NCBI RefSeq assembly: GCF_000002865.3 | Contig: NW_001865039.1 | Coordinates: forward strand, 1,700,756-1,720,283 | DNA from: Monosiga brevicollis MX1 | Lineage: Eukaryota > Opisthokonta > Choanoflagellata > Craspedida > Salpingoecidae | Direction of reading: 5' to 3' | DNA: 19,528 bases | Part shown: one piece after another, positions 10,624-19,528 of the stretch | Position numbering within the stretch: the stretch's first letter is position 1 | How the letters are laid out: the number at the start of each line of letters is the position of its first letter | Notes under the pieces: model-generated | Seen by the model: only the letters and a program-made list of their open reading frames with translations | Database searches by the model: none | Told to the model about the DNA's origin: nothing | Made by a program: the position numbers and the translations under genes

Positions 10624-11153
10624 AGCTACTGGCTGTGAAGGGAATGCACACTACGCCTCCGCATCAGTAGGGAAAAAGAAGGAGGCCGGCGAGGACGCAG
10701 GCCAGGCGCTGGCCCGCCGCACACGCACAAGACACCCCAGCGCTGCTGACCTACGCCGAGTCACACGGTGAGCTGGAGCCCCGAAAAAAAGTCGAAGAAG
10801 AGCGCGCACGACAGCTGATGCTCATGGCAGAGAAGAGATGGGGCAATGGAGCCCCATGGTGCATGCTGATGCACGGAATGGAGATGGGGAGCAGGTCACG
10901 GGTTACGTACCGAGAGCAGCTCGACTTTGTGCGTCGTCCCCTCCCGACCTACTGAGGTCGGCGTGGTCCGCGCCCCACGCAGGGAGACCACGGGACACGA
11001 GGCCAACCTCGCTACACTCACTGCTGGCTGTACCCAGAGGTGAACGCTAGGCAACGGAGGGAGGCAGACGCGTGGACCAAGACGGGGAGGGCAAGGCAGC
11101 AGACAAACTCGAACGCTGCTGTCAGTTCGTCTCAAAGTGTGTGTGCCGTCAGA

Positions 11154-11172
11154 AGAGAGAGAGAGAGAGAGA
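11154..11172. repeat. (GA)n simple repeat
   Basis: A GA-rich run in the TOR/DUF1295 divergent spacer, followed by further purine-rich sequence to about 11196. A GA promoter repeat could be a GAGA-type site, but it could equally be neutral sequence. Confidence 0.8.
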
Positions 11173-11332
11173 CAGAAACAGAGAAAGAGAGGGAGAACCA
11201 CAACAGTTGTTGACAACACCTATCCTGTAACTCGTTTGAAACATCTGTTTGAAACTTTGTCTGACATAAGAACCAAGATCCGCCAAACTTCCTTCATGTT
11301 GCTTCCTTGGCTTCTTGAGCTTTTGAGCTTCT

Positions 11333-11355
11333 CCTTCCTTCCTTCCTTCCTTCCT
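11333..11355. repeat. (CCTT)n tetranucleotide repeat
   Basis: Nearly six perfect CCTT units within a pyrimidine-rich stretch, about 245 bp upstream of the DUF1295 gene's ATG. Confidence 0.85.
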
Positions 11356-11598
11356 GTTCTTCTTCATGTGCACACCAGCACTCCCGACCCCCGCCCGGGC
11401 GATGTGTGCCCGTTCCCCATCACCACGCACGCTGGCCTTCCACATCTGGATGGCCCGCATCGTGGCCCCTCCACCCGCATTTTTTCATCACGGGCGCAAC
11501 CCTCCACGCCAACCAAACCCCCGATGATCCGCCGCCCAGCGCCTCCGTTATAGCTGACAACCTGTGAGAGTTGAGAGAGTGTTCAGGAGAAAGTCATC

Positions 11599-13101
11599 AT
11601 GAACATGTCGCAACAGTTTGCAAGCTTGGCGCAGCGGGTGTTCATCATCAGACCTTCCTATCACGCTGGGTCGAGGCTGGTGCGATCACGATCGTGTGTG
11701 CGTGAAGGTGGTGTGATCGCTGCGCGGGCTTGCTTTGGGACTGCCTCTGCGGCCTCCCTCCCGTCCAGGACGAATGCTACGTTGACCACTGGTGGTGGTC
11801 GGCAACTTTCGTGTCAGCTTCAGCGACTCATCACGCGTGGTCGACTTGGAGCCCTGCCCGCTCGGCCAGCTCTTGGTCTCATACCCACGTTTACATCAAC
11901 GCAGCGATCCCTGTCGCATTTTTCACGCCCCACCGGCTGGCCACCTCTTCTTGCTCGCCGCTGTCTGACTCGGATTTCATCTACTGGCACTCGCTTCAAG
12001 TCCTCCGTTCGCGATAGCGTGTCCGGCACCGCTCGCTTCTTGAGCACCAACTCGACCAAACTTCGACTCAGCACCGCACACATGGGCTTTGGGCTGTTAT
12101 GGGCTGCGGCCCTGGACTTTGGACTCCAGGCGGCCGTCGGCGCCTACTCCATTGCTGAGAAGACCGAGCGCTACTTTGATCTGACGGGCTCACTCACCTT
12201 TGTGCTCCTGGCGCTCGCGACGTATCGGTATGTCGACCCGCTCGTGGTTTGGCTGCGAGCACAAGTCCAAGTGCCGACCGCTTGTTCGCTACTGGCATAA
12301 CGTGGTGTCCATGCCTGTGCGTTGCCACCTCTTAGGCAAGGCTTCTCCAACGTGCGCAAGCTCATCTCGACGGCGGGCTTGAGCGTGGCTCGGTTGTACC
12401 TCGCCGCCTTTCTCTTTCACCGCGTTTCGAAGGAGGGTCATGATGGGCGCTTTGACAGCATTCGCGGCAACCCCATGCGATTCGCCTTTGTCTGGTTTGT
12501 CCAAGGCATCTGGGTTCTCGTCGTCTCGCTACCCACGCTGTTGACCAACCTGTCCAAGCGCACTGTTCCCATGGGCCCAGCCGGCTATGCGGCTGCGGGT
12601 CTTTTCTTGCTGGGCCTCGTCTTTGAGGCGGGCGCCGATCTCCAAAAGATGGCCTTTAAGGCCAACCCGGAGAATGAGGGCAAGTTTATTCATTCGGGCT
12701 TTTGGGGCCTTAGCCGTCATCCCAACTGTAAGTTGCTTCCCTTTACACGCACACACACACGCACACACACACGCACACACACACACACACTTGCACGCAC
12801 ACTCTCTCGTCTCTTTTCATAGTTTCTCCGGTCGGCCAAAATTTCACCTTTGCCTGCTTGCCATGCCTGATTAGATTTTGGCGAGATTATGATGACCACA
12901 AGCCTGTACTTGCTGTCTCTGCCCGTCCTGCGTGGCTGGGGACATTTGGCCATTCTCTCCCCCATCTTTACCACCTACCTGCTCCTCTTCGTTTCGGGTG
13001 TGCCCGCTTCGGAGAAGCACCACCAGCAAAAATACGGCGATCAACCTGCCTTCCAGCAATACGAGCGCGACACGGCCCTGCTCATCCCCTACATTTACTA
13101 A
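11599..13101 (+). CDS. DUF1295 / steroid 5-alpha-reductase-like membrane protein, three exons, about 415 aa
   Basis: Exons are 11599-12227, 12336-12727 and 12875-13101 (TAA at 13099-13101). The introns are 108 and 147 bp, and phases match (CG|G gives R210, T|AT gives Y341). Residues 192-415 carry the family signature: YFDLTGSLTF (192-201), DGRFD (246-250), NPMRF (255-259), SRHPNYFGE (336-344), and the C-terminal block from VSGVPASEK through KYGDQPAFQQY, ending IPYIY. Several hydrophobic membrane segments are visible. Family members are putative membrane oxidoreductases related to 3-oxo-5-alpha-steroid 4-dehydrogenases; the substrate is unknown. Residues 1-161 are rich in Arg, Ser and Thr with only two acidic residues, which suggests an organelle-targeting leader. 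Met162 (12082) is an alternative start that would give a protein close to typical bacterial length. I chose Met1 because the frame is open and the leader has targeting composition. Confidence 0.85.
12745..12790 (+). repeat. CA-rich microsatellite inside a DUF1295-gene intron
   Basis: Imperfect (CA)n with periodic CG interruptions (ACACGCACACAC pattern), just downstream of the GTAAGT donor at 12728. The intron ends at gattag (12874). In the RNA it forms an intronic CA repeat. Confidence 0.85.
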
Positions 13102-13655
13102 AAGCGGGCACGCCATTTGTATCAAGAATCCGGATATATCAAGGGAGGTTGGGCCTTCCTCCTCCGCCTTGACTAGCAGCTAACAGTTATATCTAAAATC
13201 GAAATGCAATAGTCCACCGCTGCAACCTCATTAACCATCTGCACACTTGAGAGGCACCATATGTGGGCAACGCAAGCTGATACAGTTCAACACAGTAGGC
13301 CTCCAAGTCAACAACGCTCCATTGAAACCAGAGAGAAGACGCTCTTAAGGGTTTGAATTCCAAAAACGAGTGGGTGCGGGGTGCAAGTGATGAGCTCGCT
13401 CGCGCAGGCCGCGCTCAGCGCGGAAAGGTCGGGAGACATCCAAGCAAATTGCTGGCGCTCGGCGCGAAAGCAATAAGCAATCAAAGCCCGTTTCAAACGT
13501 TATGTCAAGTTTCATTCTGCAGAGAAGCAGAGTGGCCTCATAGCAGAAAAAGTAGAGCCTGAGCCTGACCCCCCGACGCCAAGGACCTATGCCACATCAT
13601 TGTCCATGGTCTGTTGGGTTGTACACGAGGAGCGCGGGAGTCGACACTCTGGGGC
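13102..13655. other. Convergent 3' spacer between the DUF1295 gene and the PREY-like gene
   Basis: 554 bp between two stop codons that face each other. It should contain both 3' UTRs. I see no supported gene, no canonical AATAAA and no notable repeat. Confidence 0.6.
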
Positions 13656-14042
13656 TCAGTTGTTGTTCGAAGACTTGGGACTCGGTGGCTCAGGTGCTGC
13701 TTCAACGCGGCCCAGGACCTCGGCCTCTGTGGGGATGAGCGAGGGAGTGCCGTCGTTCACCAGCGGATACTTGTAGTGCAGTTGATCATAAGATGCTTCC
13801 AAGCCATCCGAGACAACAGTCCTAAAGCGTTTGAAGCAGGAGCGAGCAGGAGTGAGCAAGCGATGACACGACGCACGCACGATGCATCAGGTTGGCGTCG
13901 GCTTTACGACTTACAGCGGTCCCTTCGTGATGGGGCAAACAAGCACATCCTTGAGCGTGGCATGAAGCTGCCGTGAAGACGCAGCCCGCCACGAAGCATG
14001 CAATCCCCGTCGCGACGCCGAAACCAAACCCAGCGCTGCCAT
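13656..14042 (-). CDS. PYURF: PREY/PYURF-like mitochondrial Trm112-family protein, two exons, 97 aa
   Basis: Exons are 14042-13915 and 13821-13656 (TGA). The intron, 13914-13822 (93 bp, GTAAGT...TTTAG), interrupts the leucine of ITKGPL in phase 2. Residues 1-28 are rich in Arg, Ser and Ala with no acidic residue, a mitochondrial-type presequence. The core matches the family: LKDVLVCPITKGPL (30-43), then YKYPLVNDGTPSLIP (59-73), equivalent to YPIIDGIPNMIP in human PREY. Only one cysteine of the usual Trm112 zinc ribbon remains (C36), as in other PREY proteins. In animals PREY/PYURF supports mitochondrial SAM-dependent methyltransferases in coenzyme Q synthesis and complex I assembly; I infer the same role here. 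Length is close to the human protein (114 aa). The start context is good (AAAATGG). The bacterial UPF0434 family is the nearest alternative. Confidence 0.8.
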
Positions 14043-14218
14043 TTTGTACGCAGGCCCGTTCAAGACCAAAAAACTGCTTGTCACACTAAAAACCTGTATC
14101 AGTTCTTCCTGAAAAATATGGGTATTCTTTTTCAACTCACTCTTTGCACATTGTTTCCTGAGCTTTGTTTTCAAGTTTTTTTTTTTGTCGACAAATCGAA
14201 ATTTTGTGCAGAAAGAGT

Positions 14219-14221
<3 letters not shown>

Positions 14222-14253
<32 letters not shown>
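14222..14253. repeat. (CA)16 microsatellite
   Basis: A perfect CA dinucleotide repeat about 180 bp upstream of the PREY-like start codon. It is complementary in inverted sense to the (TG)n run about 320 bp to its right. Confidence 0.95.
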
Positions 14254-14255
<2 letters not shown>

Positions 14256-14575
14256 TTGATTCTCTGATGTTTGTGTGACTCGCGACCCGGCGACTAAGGA
14301 AAATGAGTGCAATTGTGCTGAGATCAGGGCACTATATTGCAAGGCTGCCCATGTTCACGTTGAAACCATCGACCCAAGTCAAACCGTAGGCAACCATAGG
14401 AGTACAAAAAAAAAAAATCAAAACGCACCAAACCAGCGTCAAAAGCAGTGTAGTATACAAAGCAAAACTGAACAATGGCCATGCCAGCCACACCTGTTTG
14501 CTTCGAACATACAGTCAACAACGTTAAATTTTCACACATAGTCATCGTTCATAGTAAGGGGCGTGTGTATATCTG

Positions 14576-14576
<1 letters not shown>

Positions 14577-14620
<44 letters not shown>

Positions 14621-14629
14621 TGTGTGTGT
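14577..14629. repeat. (TG)n microsatellite with one TA interruption
   Basis: (TG)18 at 14577-14612, a TA at 14613-14614, then seven more TG units. It is alternating purine-pyrimidine DNA, which can adopt Z-DNA under supercoiling. Confidence 0.95.
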
Positions 14630-15368
14630 AAAAGTGCATGCGGGTTAGCTTGATTTTTGATGTGCACGTGTGGTGGTCAATTGGTGCTTTGGCTACACAC
14701 ACATTTTTTTTATGTCGACGGATCGTTGAGCCAATCTATCCGTGTGGACGTCCTGGTCGTCGTCCCTCGGTGTCGTTGGCAGGTCTGTTTTCGAGCTGTC
14801 GACCTGAATCACCTCGGATACAAGTTGAAGGTTAAACGGCCGGGGTTACCGTCGTCGGCACGCTGGCCGACACTTGATTTGGTAAGAAAGTGTCTGCTCG
14901 CCTCGTGTGCGCGCACAAGGTCGCCGTCGACAATGCTCTTGGCCTGAAGCGTGTCGCGTCACGACCCCTCATGCCTTCCACTTGTTCGTGCGTATGCCGT
15001 TTGTATTATTTTCAATGCGTGTCGCTGCAGTCTATCTTGGTAGTCAGCCTGGCAGTCACTGATATCCGCACTTATGAATTGTGCTTGAGCTCGCTCGCAA
15101 TCTTCACTGCCCACCTTGTGGCAAATACTTGCTCCTTGCATTGCCCGCGCAAAGCTGTGACATCCTTTCAGCTGCCGCTAGCGCAGTGTGGACTTTAGCT
15201 TCTTCATTTCGAGTGAGCGGTGCTTCTCAACTCAATTGGGTCCAACATTGAGTGATCCCTTCTGATTTAGGCCAAAATAGTTATCCATTCTGCGGGCGCG
15301 TTTCATGGTTGACCACGCCTGCGATCTACGTCATTCTGCCACAACGCTCATAACAACACCTGATCGCC

Positions 15369-17495
15369 ATGGCAATGACGAGTCCGACGACTGCTGGTGC
15401 TTCCACAGCGGCTGGCCTCCGGCGAACATGGCGCCCTGCGCTAGTACTGCTGCTCTTGGCAGGGCTTGTCGGCGTTGCCTTGTGGCACACTCAGAACAAC
15501 GCACAGCAGCATCTGGCGCGTCGTGCCGTCAACATTACAGTGCTGGAAAAGTACAACTACACAATGCGCTACGAAGGGGCAACGGGGGATGAAGATAAGA
15601 CACCCCTACGCTTTTCGACGGCCTTTGCCACTAATCCATCCATTCGTCTCTGGACGCGCCAACTGAGTTTCACCCCTTGCAAAGAGGCTTGCAACGCCGA
15701 CGATGAGTGCTTGGGCTTTTTTCTCTACGTGGACAGTGGGGATGACCCCACCGACGCGCAGCTCTACCATTGCGTTGGTCTGGCTCATCTGGGCATCAAC
15801 GGCGGATATCCCACTGACCTCTATTCATTCAGTTTTGCCAAGGTACGCGACCATGGCCCACATCTGCCCGGAGAGCCGCCCAGACGAAGACCACAGAGAG
15901 CATATCTGTGATTCATGTTGTTTGTCACTGATTCGAGCTTGGGTCATGTCTCCCTTCCTGATAGCTGATCAACACGACGGAGACCGTGGCCAAGGCTGCC
16001 AGCAACTTTGTCTTTGAAAAGATCTTTGACACACAAGACAGCGCTTATCCGTCCCGACGCATCTCCACAGCTTTCATCGAGGGGCATCGCCTCTTCCGAG
16101 AGTTTCAGGGGGTGGAGCTGTGTGAGGCACGGTGCTCCAAGCTGGATGCCTGTCTGGCTACCTTTGTGTGGAGTGGACCTACCACCGGCTACGTGGACGT
16201 GTGTGATGGCCTCTCTGCGTTGGGCTCCCGAGAGGGCGTGGATACGTCCGTTACTTCGCGTAGCTACTTTAAGCGAGTACTTGGCAGCTTTGGCCCGCGC
16301 AAGGCCGTCGACTTGGTTGCCGACCTCGCACCGGGGGCCATCATTCCCAACATTGACTCGTTGGTTACCGGTGATTTTACGGGCGATAACAAAACGGATA
16401 TTGTCGTTGGGTTCGTTTATAACCTCCCTCTCAAGCTTCTTTCACGCAATGAGAATGATGAGTGGGCAGCCACAGCCATCACGGGCGCCGAATCCACCGT
16501 GGAGATGGCCACCGTCCATCTCAGCAGCCCCACTGCACTGGACATTGTGTACATCACATATACCGGTGTCAAGACACTGCGCCATACAGGACCGGGGAGC
16601 TTTGCAGCGTGGACCACGATTGGCCTCTACAACTACGGAAAGATCATTCCCGCTGACCTCTCCTCGCGCGGCTACAACGGTGACTTTGTGCTGCTCGCTT
16701 CATCGGTGCGCGCCATCGCGGTCGTGCAGCACCAGGGGAATGGTGTTTTCACCCATCGTGTCATTTCTGTGAGTGTCTACGATTCGTTCATCTCGGACAT
16801 GGCCCTCGATCCTCGCGACCACACGCGGCTCTTCTTCAGCGGTTACGACGAGGTGTATGTCATGCAAAACATTTCTGCAGGCACTCCCGTCGTGTCTTCA
16901 ATCTACGCGCTGTCCTCCACGACAAGTGATATTGTACGCTTGGCCGTGGGCCCATTCATGAGCAGTGAAAGCACCGATGTGCTTATTGTCACGGCGGCCC
17001 GCAGCAGCCGCACAGCCAACACGTCCCTCGTCATCCTGCCATCTGAAGACGTGGGATTAGAGTTTAGCAAGACGCTGCCCATCACGTCCTTCTCCTCCCT
17101 GGACGTGGGGGACGCCACCAACGACGACGTGTTTGACATTGTGATCAGTGGTGCTTCCACTAGTACGACCATGGATGTTCTGGTGTACAAGTCTATTGAC
17201 TCACGCGTGCGAGCTCTTGAAGACGACCAGCTGACCCTGGAAAGCAGTATCAGCTATCGTGTCACGGACAACGTCGTTGTCGATCTGGTGGATATGACTG
17301 GGGATGGCGAACCGGATCTCTTAACGGCTCCCGTCACAAGCCTGATTGAGTATCTCATCAACGGTGAGTCGCGCTTTGGCTTTGAGAAATGCAGGAGAGA
17401 AAAGGCGCCAAGCGTTGAGACCTGTCCCTTCGCGTTTGCTTACGGCATTACAATCATTGCCATCAGGTGCTGCATGGGACGACCAATCCTTTTGA
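15369..17495 (+). CDS. Type II membrane protein with duplicated four-Cys (PAN/Apple-like) module and FG-GAP-like repeats, three exons, 633 aa
   Basis: Exons are 15369-15842, 15965-17363 and 17467-17495 (TGA); the introns (122 and 103 bp) keep phase. The start has a strong context (GCCATGG). A short basic N-terminus precedes a single hydrophobic segment (about 23-39), then N-glycosylation sequons near 55 and 63, so a type II membrane topology is likely. Two related modules follow, with cysteines at 104/108/114/135 and 211/215/221/238 (Cx3Cx5Cx16-20C, then CVGL or CDGL), each preceded by R[FI]STAF. The pattern resembles divergent PAN/Apple domains. Residues about 292-633 contain FG-GAP/VCBS-like Ca-binding loops: GDFTGDNKTDIVVG (near 294-307), GDATNDDVFDIVISG (near 540-554) and DMTGDGEPDLL (near 601-611). 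A cell-surface adhesion or recognition role is inferred. The small last exon is the least certain part; without that splice the frame runs to 17548. Confidence 0.75.
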
Positions 17496-17986
17496 AAAGT
17501 TTGAGCAATCAAGCTGGCTTCGTTTCAACTCAATTACTCGACGTGTGAGGGTTGTTGTGTTTGTGGTTTGAGTTATCACTTCAATGTCATGATCTTATTC
17601 CGAGCACGTTTCACTCCCAAAGGTGTTCTGGTTGTGTGTTTCCCTTTTTGTTCGGGAGAGCGTTTGAAGATTGGGCTGCTGGTCACCGGGTGTGTGGCCC
17701 GCGCCAATGCAGTCGGCACGTTTTGTCTCAGTCAAATTATCAATTAGATGACTTAGGCACTTGAAGGAAAGAACCACTCTCTGGCACACGTCACAGACGG
17801 GGAGGGGGTGGAGCCCCAGGTGCAAAGGGATTTAACTAAAAACGAAGAAAAGAAAGTGAATGGATGATTGAACGACAACGCCTCGGCGTCACCGTGCACT
17901 GCTGCGCAAGACGCGGTCGTGTTGAGTTGACGGGGCTTGGTGCTTGTGGCCAGGGAGTTGGTGCTTTGTGGCCAGATGGTTGCACA
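17496..17986. other. Convergent 3' spacer between the FG-GAP gene and the CFAP90-like gene
   Basis: 491 bp between two facing stop codons, expected to hold both 3' UTRs. I see no supported gene, repeat or canonical AATAAA. Confidence 0.6.
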
Positions 17987-18783
17987 TCAAGTTTGAACAC
18001 GCGAATCTGTATAAAAGGATTGGCGCACAATGGCCTTGCGTCCGTTGTTGAGATCCAGGGTATCAATGGGCTTGCGGCTGCCGTAGATGGAGCTCGAACG
18101 GACTGGAACGACACGATCCTGTTCCTGCTCAAATTTATCGGACGATTCGTTGCCACACATGAATGAGAGGATAAAAAAGAGGCAAGCTCGAGGAAGACAG
18201 CAGTCAATCGCAATGTTTGGCGACCCACCTCTGTGTGAATGCTAAGGTCTTTTGGCGTTTTGCGATCTGTAAAAGAAACGACGATGACCGGGTGTGTATT
18301 GAGCATTAGTGAAAGTTTGCAATTCCGCAACCAACCTACTGTGGCCGTCACGTACCGTCGCGATGCTTCTTGCTCACGGCCTCCACGCTGGGTTGGCGTA
18401 GAGCTTGAGTGCGGTCAAACACATTTTCTGGAATACCTGGCTGGCGCTGTGCGCAATATCAGAACACACCCACATCATTGAGGAAGTTGTATGGTGAAGG
18501 CGATGGGGCAGGGGGCCGGTGGAAAGGAGGAAGAAATGGAAGAAAGGCCCCACTGGCGAACCTTTTTCACAGTGTTGTTGAAGAAGCCGCCGTGGGCTTG
18601 GTCAGCCACGGTGAGATCCGCCTACAAGCGTTGACGGACATTGAGATGAATCGGTAGTTGGCAACTTGTATGCCAACTCTTCCGGGAGGCTCAAAAGTCC
18701 TGCTGGCGGGCGTCCAAGGTATCGGGTCCACCCACCTTTAGGGCGGCCTCGCGCTGCATTTTGGCATCGGGAGTCAAGGGCAT
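17987..18783 (-). CDS. CFAP90: CFAP90 (C5orf49)-like ciliary protein, five exons, about 124 aa
   Basis: Exons in transcript order: 18783-18736, 18621-18562, 18446-18356, 18266-18229 (38 nt) and 18124-17987 (TGA). Introns are 89-115 bp and phases match at all four junctions. The match is to CFAP90/C5orf49 as I remember it: KKHRDDRKTPKDLSIHTEEQ corresponds to an HRDDREHAK...LHVNEEEQ segment, followed by VVPVRSSSIYGSR (the SS-x-YG motif) and a C-terminal RQSFY. The protein is small, charged, and has no signal or membrane segment. CFAP90 is an axonemal microtubule-associated protein, so a flagellar role is inferred. The N-terminus is uncertain. A possible upstream coding segment near 18935-18998 (containing RPSAQYQLT, donor GTGAGT) might replace or precede the first exon. 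The human protein is somewhat longer (about 147 aa), which fits a missing exon. Confidence 0.6.
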
Positions 18784-19528
18784 ATCGCTCACTCTGGGGG
18801 GTGATGAGCCTGATGATGTGGTGCTGAACGCAAATGAAACTATTTGCAGCCAGCCGACATGATGCGTGAGGAAACACAAGACCACTGCCAACGACCAGTG
18901 GTGCGGCACCACCACATTTACTCACGGTCAACTGATATTGGGCGCTCGGTCGGTCAAGCTGTCCAAGCGCGTCTTGTTTGAAGCTGGCTGGCGTGCGAGA
19001 AAATGCCACTCAACCACGCGCACCCTTCTCAATCCTGTTCCCGTCAAACCCTGCCCTGGTCCCGGATTACAGCCCAAGCAGAAGCTAGCCAAGCAAACCT
19101 AGTCCCAACAACAACGACTCCCCTACCCAGGATCGAGACCCCCTTGCCCCAAGCCAATCCCACACATTCCTTTTGTCTATTTTCTGTGTTCTACTTGAAG
19201 TATCCCTTTGGCGAAACGGCCTCGCTCCTCAGCAGGCGCCCCTGCCTCTCCTGCCTCTCCTGCCGCCTCGCCTCCCTCCTGCCATCGGCCACCGCGCTGC
19301 CCTTTGCCTCATCTTATACATGTAGTCAAGGCGTGCTTGTCTTTCATCACCGCCCCAAACAGGATGAGGCAATAATGAAAGAGGGGACAGGTCGCGAATA
19401 GAAGCATCAACTCGATAAAGTGCTTCATAAACTATGTAAGTGTTGATTAACAAAACAGCGATTAATACAAAACGCGAGACATTTGATGTTTTGTCTGACA
19501 ACCGTTACCAGGACGTCATCAAGTGACG
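18784..19528. other. Right-edge region without a supported gene
   Basis: 745 bp. It probably includes the 5' region of the CFAP90-like gene and perhaps one upstream exon (about 18935-18998 on the minus strand, followed by a consensus GTGAGTAAA donor). C-rich sequence with short CCTGCCTCT tandem units lies at about 19238-19282. The remaining open frames are Pro/Ser-rich or lack an ATG, and I do not support them. Confidence 0.5.
19238..19282. repeat. Pyrimidine-rich short tandem repeat (CCTGCCTCT-like units)
   Basis: CCTGCCTCT is followed at once by a second copy and then by diverged CCTGCCGCCTCGCCTCC sequence. Almost all purines are absent apart from scattered G. Confidence 0.6.

Larger units (their letters stand above)
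10624..11598. promoter_or_regulatory. Divergent spacer / likely bidirectional promoter of TOR and the DUF1295 gene
   Basis: About 975 bp separate the two start codons, which point away from each other, so both promoters must lie here. It contains a GA-rich run (11154-11172) and a CCTT repeat (11333-11355). I see no convincing TATA box. A possible TOR 5' UTR intron runs from donor GTACGT (10910-10905) to acceptor CACAG (10633-10634), leaving a 9-nt leader before the ATG. Open frames here are repeat-driven and unsupported. Confidence 0.5.
14043..15368. promoter_or_regulatory. Repeat-rich divergent spacer between the PREY-like and FG-GAP genes
   Basis: 1326 bp between two start codons pointing apart. 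It holds (CA)16 and an interrupted (TG)n, plus T-runs near 14178-14187 and an A-run near 14406-14417. Promoters for both genes are expected here. I could not build a spliced gene or an RNA gene in it. From 14640 to 15368 the sequence is more complex but shows only short unsupported open frames. Confidence 0.5.

Noticed and set aside
10896-11219. An open frame continuing upstream in frame with TOR, with a leader that looks like a signal peptide
   Set aside because: It has no ATG, its hydrophobic/Ser stretch comes from the GA/CT repeat, and TOR proteins have no signal peptide. It is better read as 5' UTR.
11137-11553. A + strand open frame rich in Pro, Ser and Leu upstream of the DUF1295 gene
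   Set aside because: It is driven by the GA and CCTT repeats and has no recognisable domain.
19003-19401. A 132-codon + strand open frame starting at ATG
   Set aside because: Its composition is Pro/Ser/Leu-rich without a domain, partly from the pyrimidine repeat, and no splice model supports it.
19229-19501. A minus-strand frame with one hydrophobic segment and a Gly/Arg-rich tail
   Set aside because: It starts at TTG, has no ATG at its head, and its tail is the translation of the C-rich repeat.
1-19528. Bacterial operon, CRISPR array or mobile element content
   Set aside because: Genes are spliced with short GT-AG introns, and no direct-repeat/spacer array, transposase, reverse transcriptase or terminal inverted repeat was seen.

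Overview
This is eukaryotic nuclear DNA with short introns (68 to 224 bp), standard stop codons, many dinucleotide and homopolymer repeats, and closely packed genes on both strands. It encodes a near full-length, animal-like TOR kinase with an FRB domain. It also encodes what looks like a ciliary/flagellar protein and a putative type II membrane protein with FG-GAP-like repeats. Together these suggest a flagellated relative of animals; a choanoflagellate such as Monosiga or Salpingoeca is the best guess. That placement is an inference, since no species marker was found.

Layout. 1-533 (+) holds the last three exons of an unrecognised gene with a QPGM[YF] repeat. 1291-10623 (-) is a complete TOR gene. 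I could splice it by hand into 16 exons and 2485 codons plus stop, with phase kept at every junction. 11599-13101 (+) is a DUF1295 / steroid 5-alpha-reductase-like membrane protein in three exons. It is divergent from TOR across about 975 bp. 13656-14042 (-) is a two-exon PREY/PYURF-like Trm112-family mitochondrial protein, convergent with the DUF1295 gene. 14043-15368 is a repeat-rich divergent spacer with (CA)16 and then (TG)n. 15369-17495 (+) is a three-exon membrane-anchored protein with a duplicated four-cysteine module followed by FG-GAP-like repeats. 17987-18783 (-) is a small five-exon gene resembling CFAP90 (C5orf49), convergent with the previous gene. 18784-19528 has no gene I can support.

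The genes do not form a pathway. TOR is the cytoplasmic/lysosomal growth regulator. The PREY-like protein, and perhaps the DUF1295 protein with its basic leader, point to mitochondria. The FG-GAP protein points to the cell surface or secretory pathway, and the CFAP90-like protein to the axoneme.

The observations most worth checking are four features of TOR: replaced rapamycin-contact residues, a 101-nt A-free tract in the intron before the catalytic exons, two RRxS sites in a basic insertion, and introns crowded at its 5' end. Others are the duplicated Cys module fused to FG-GAP repeats and the inverted CA/TG pair between two divergent genes. All 26 introns modelled here have G at donor position +5, and 8 of them use GTACG.
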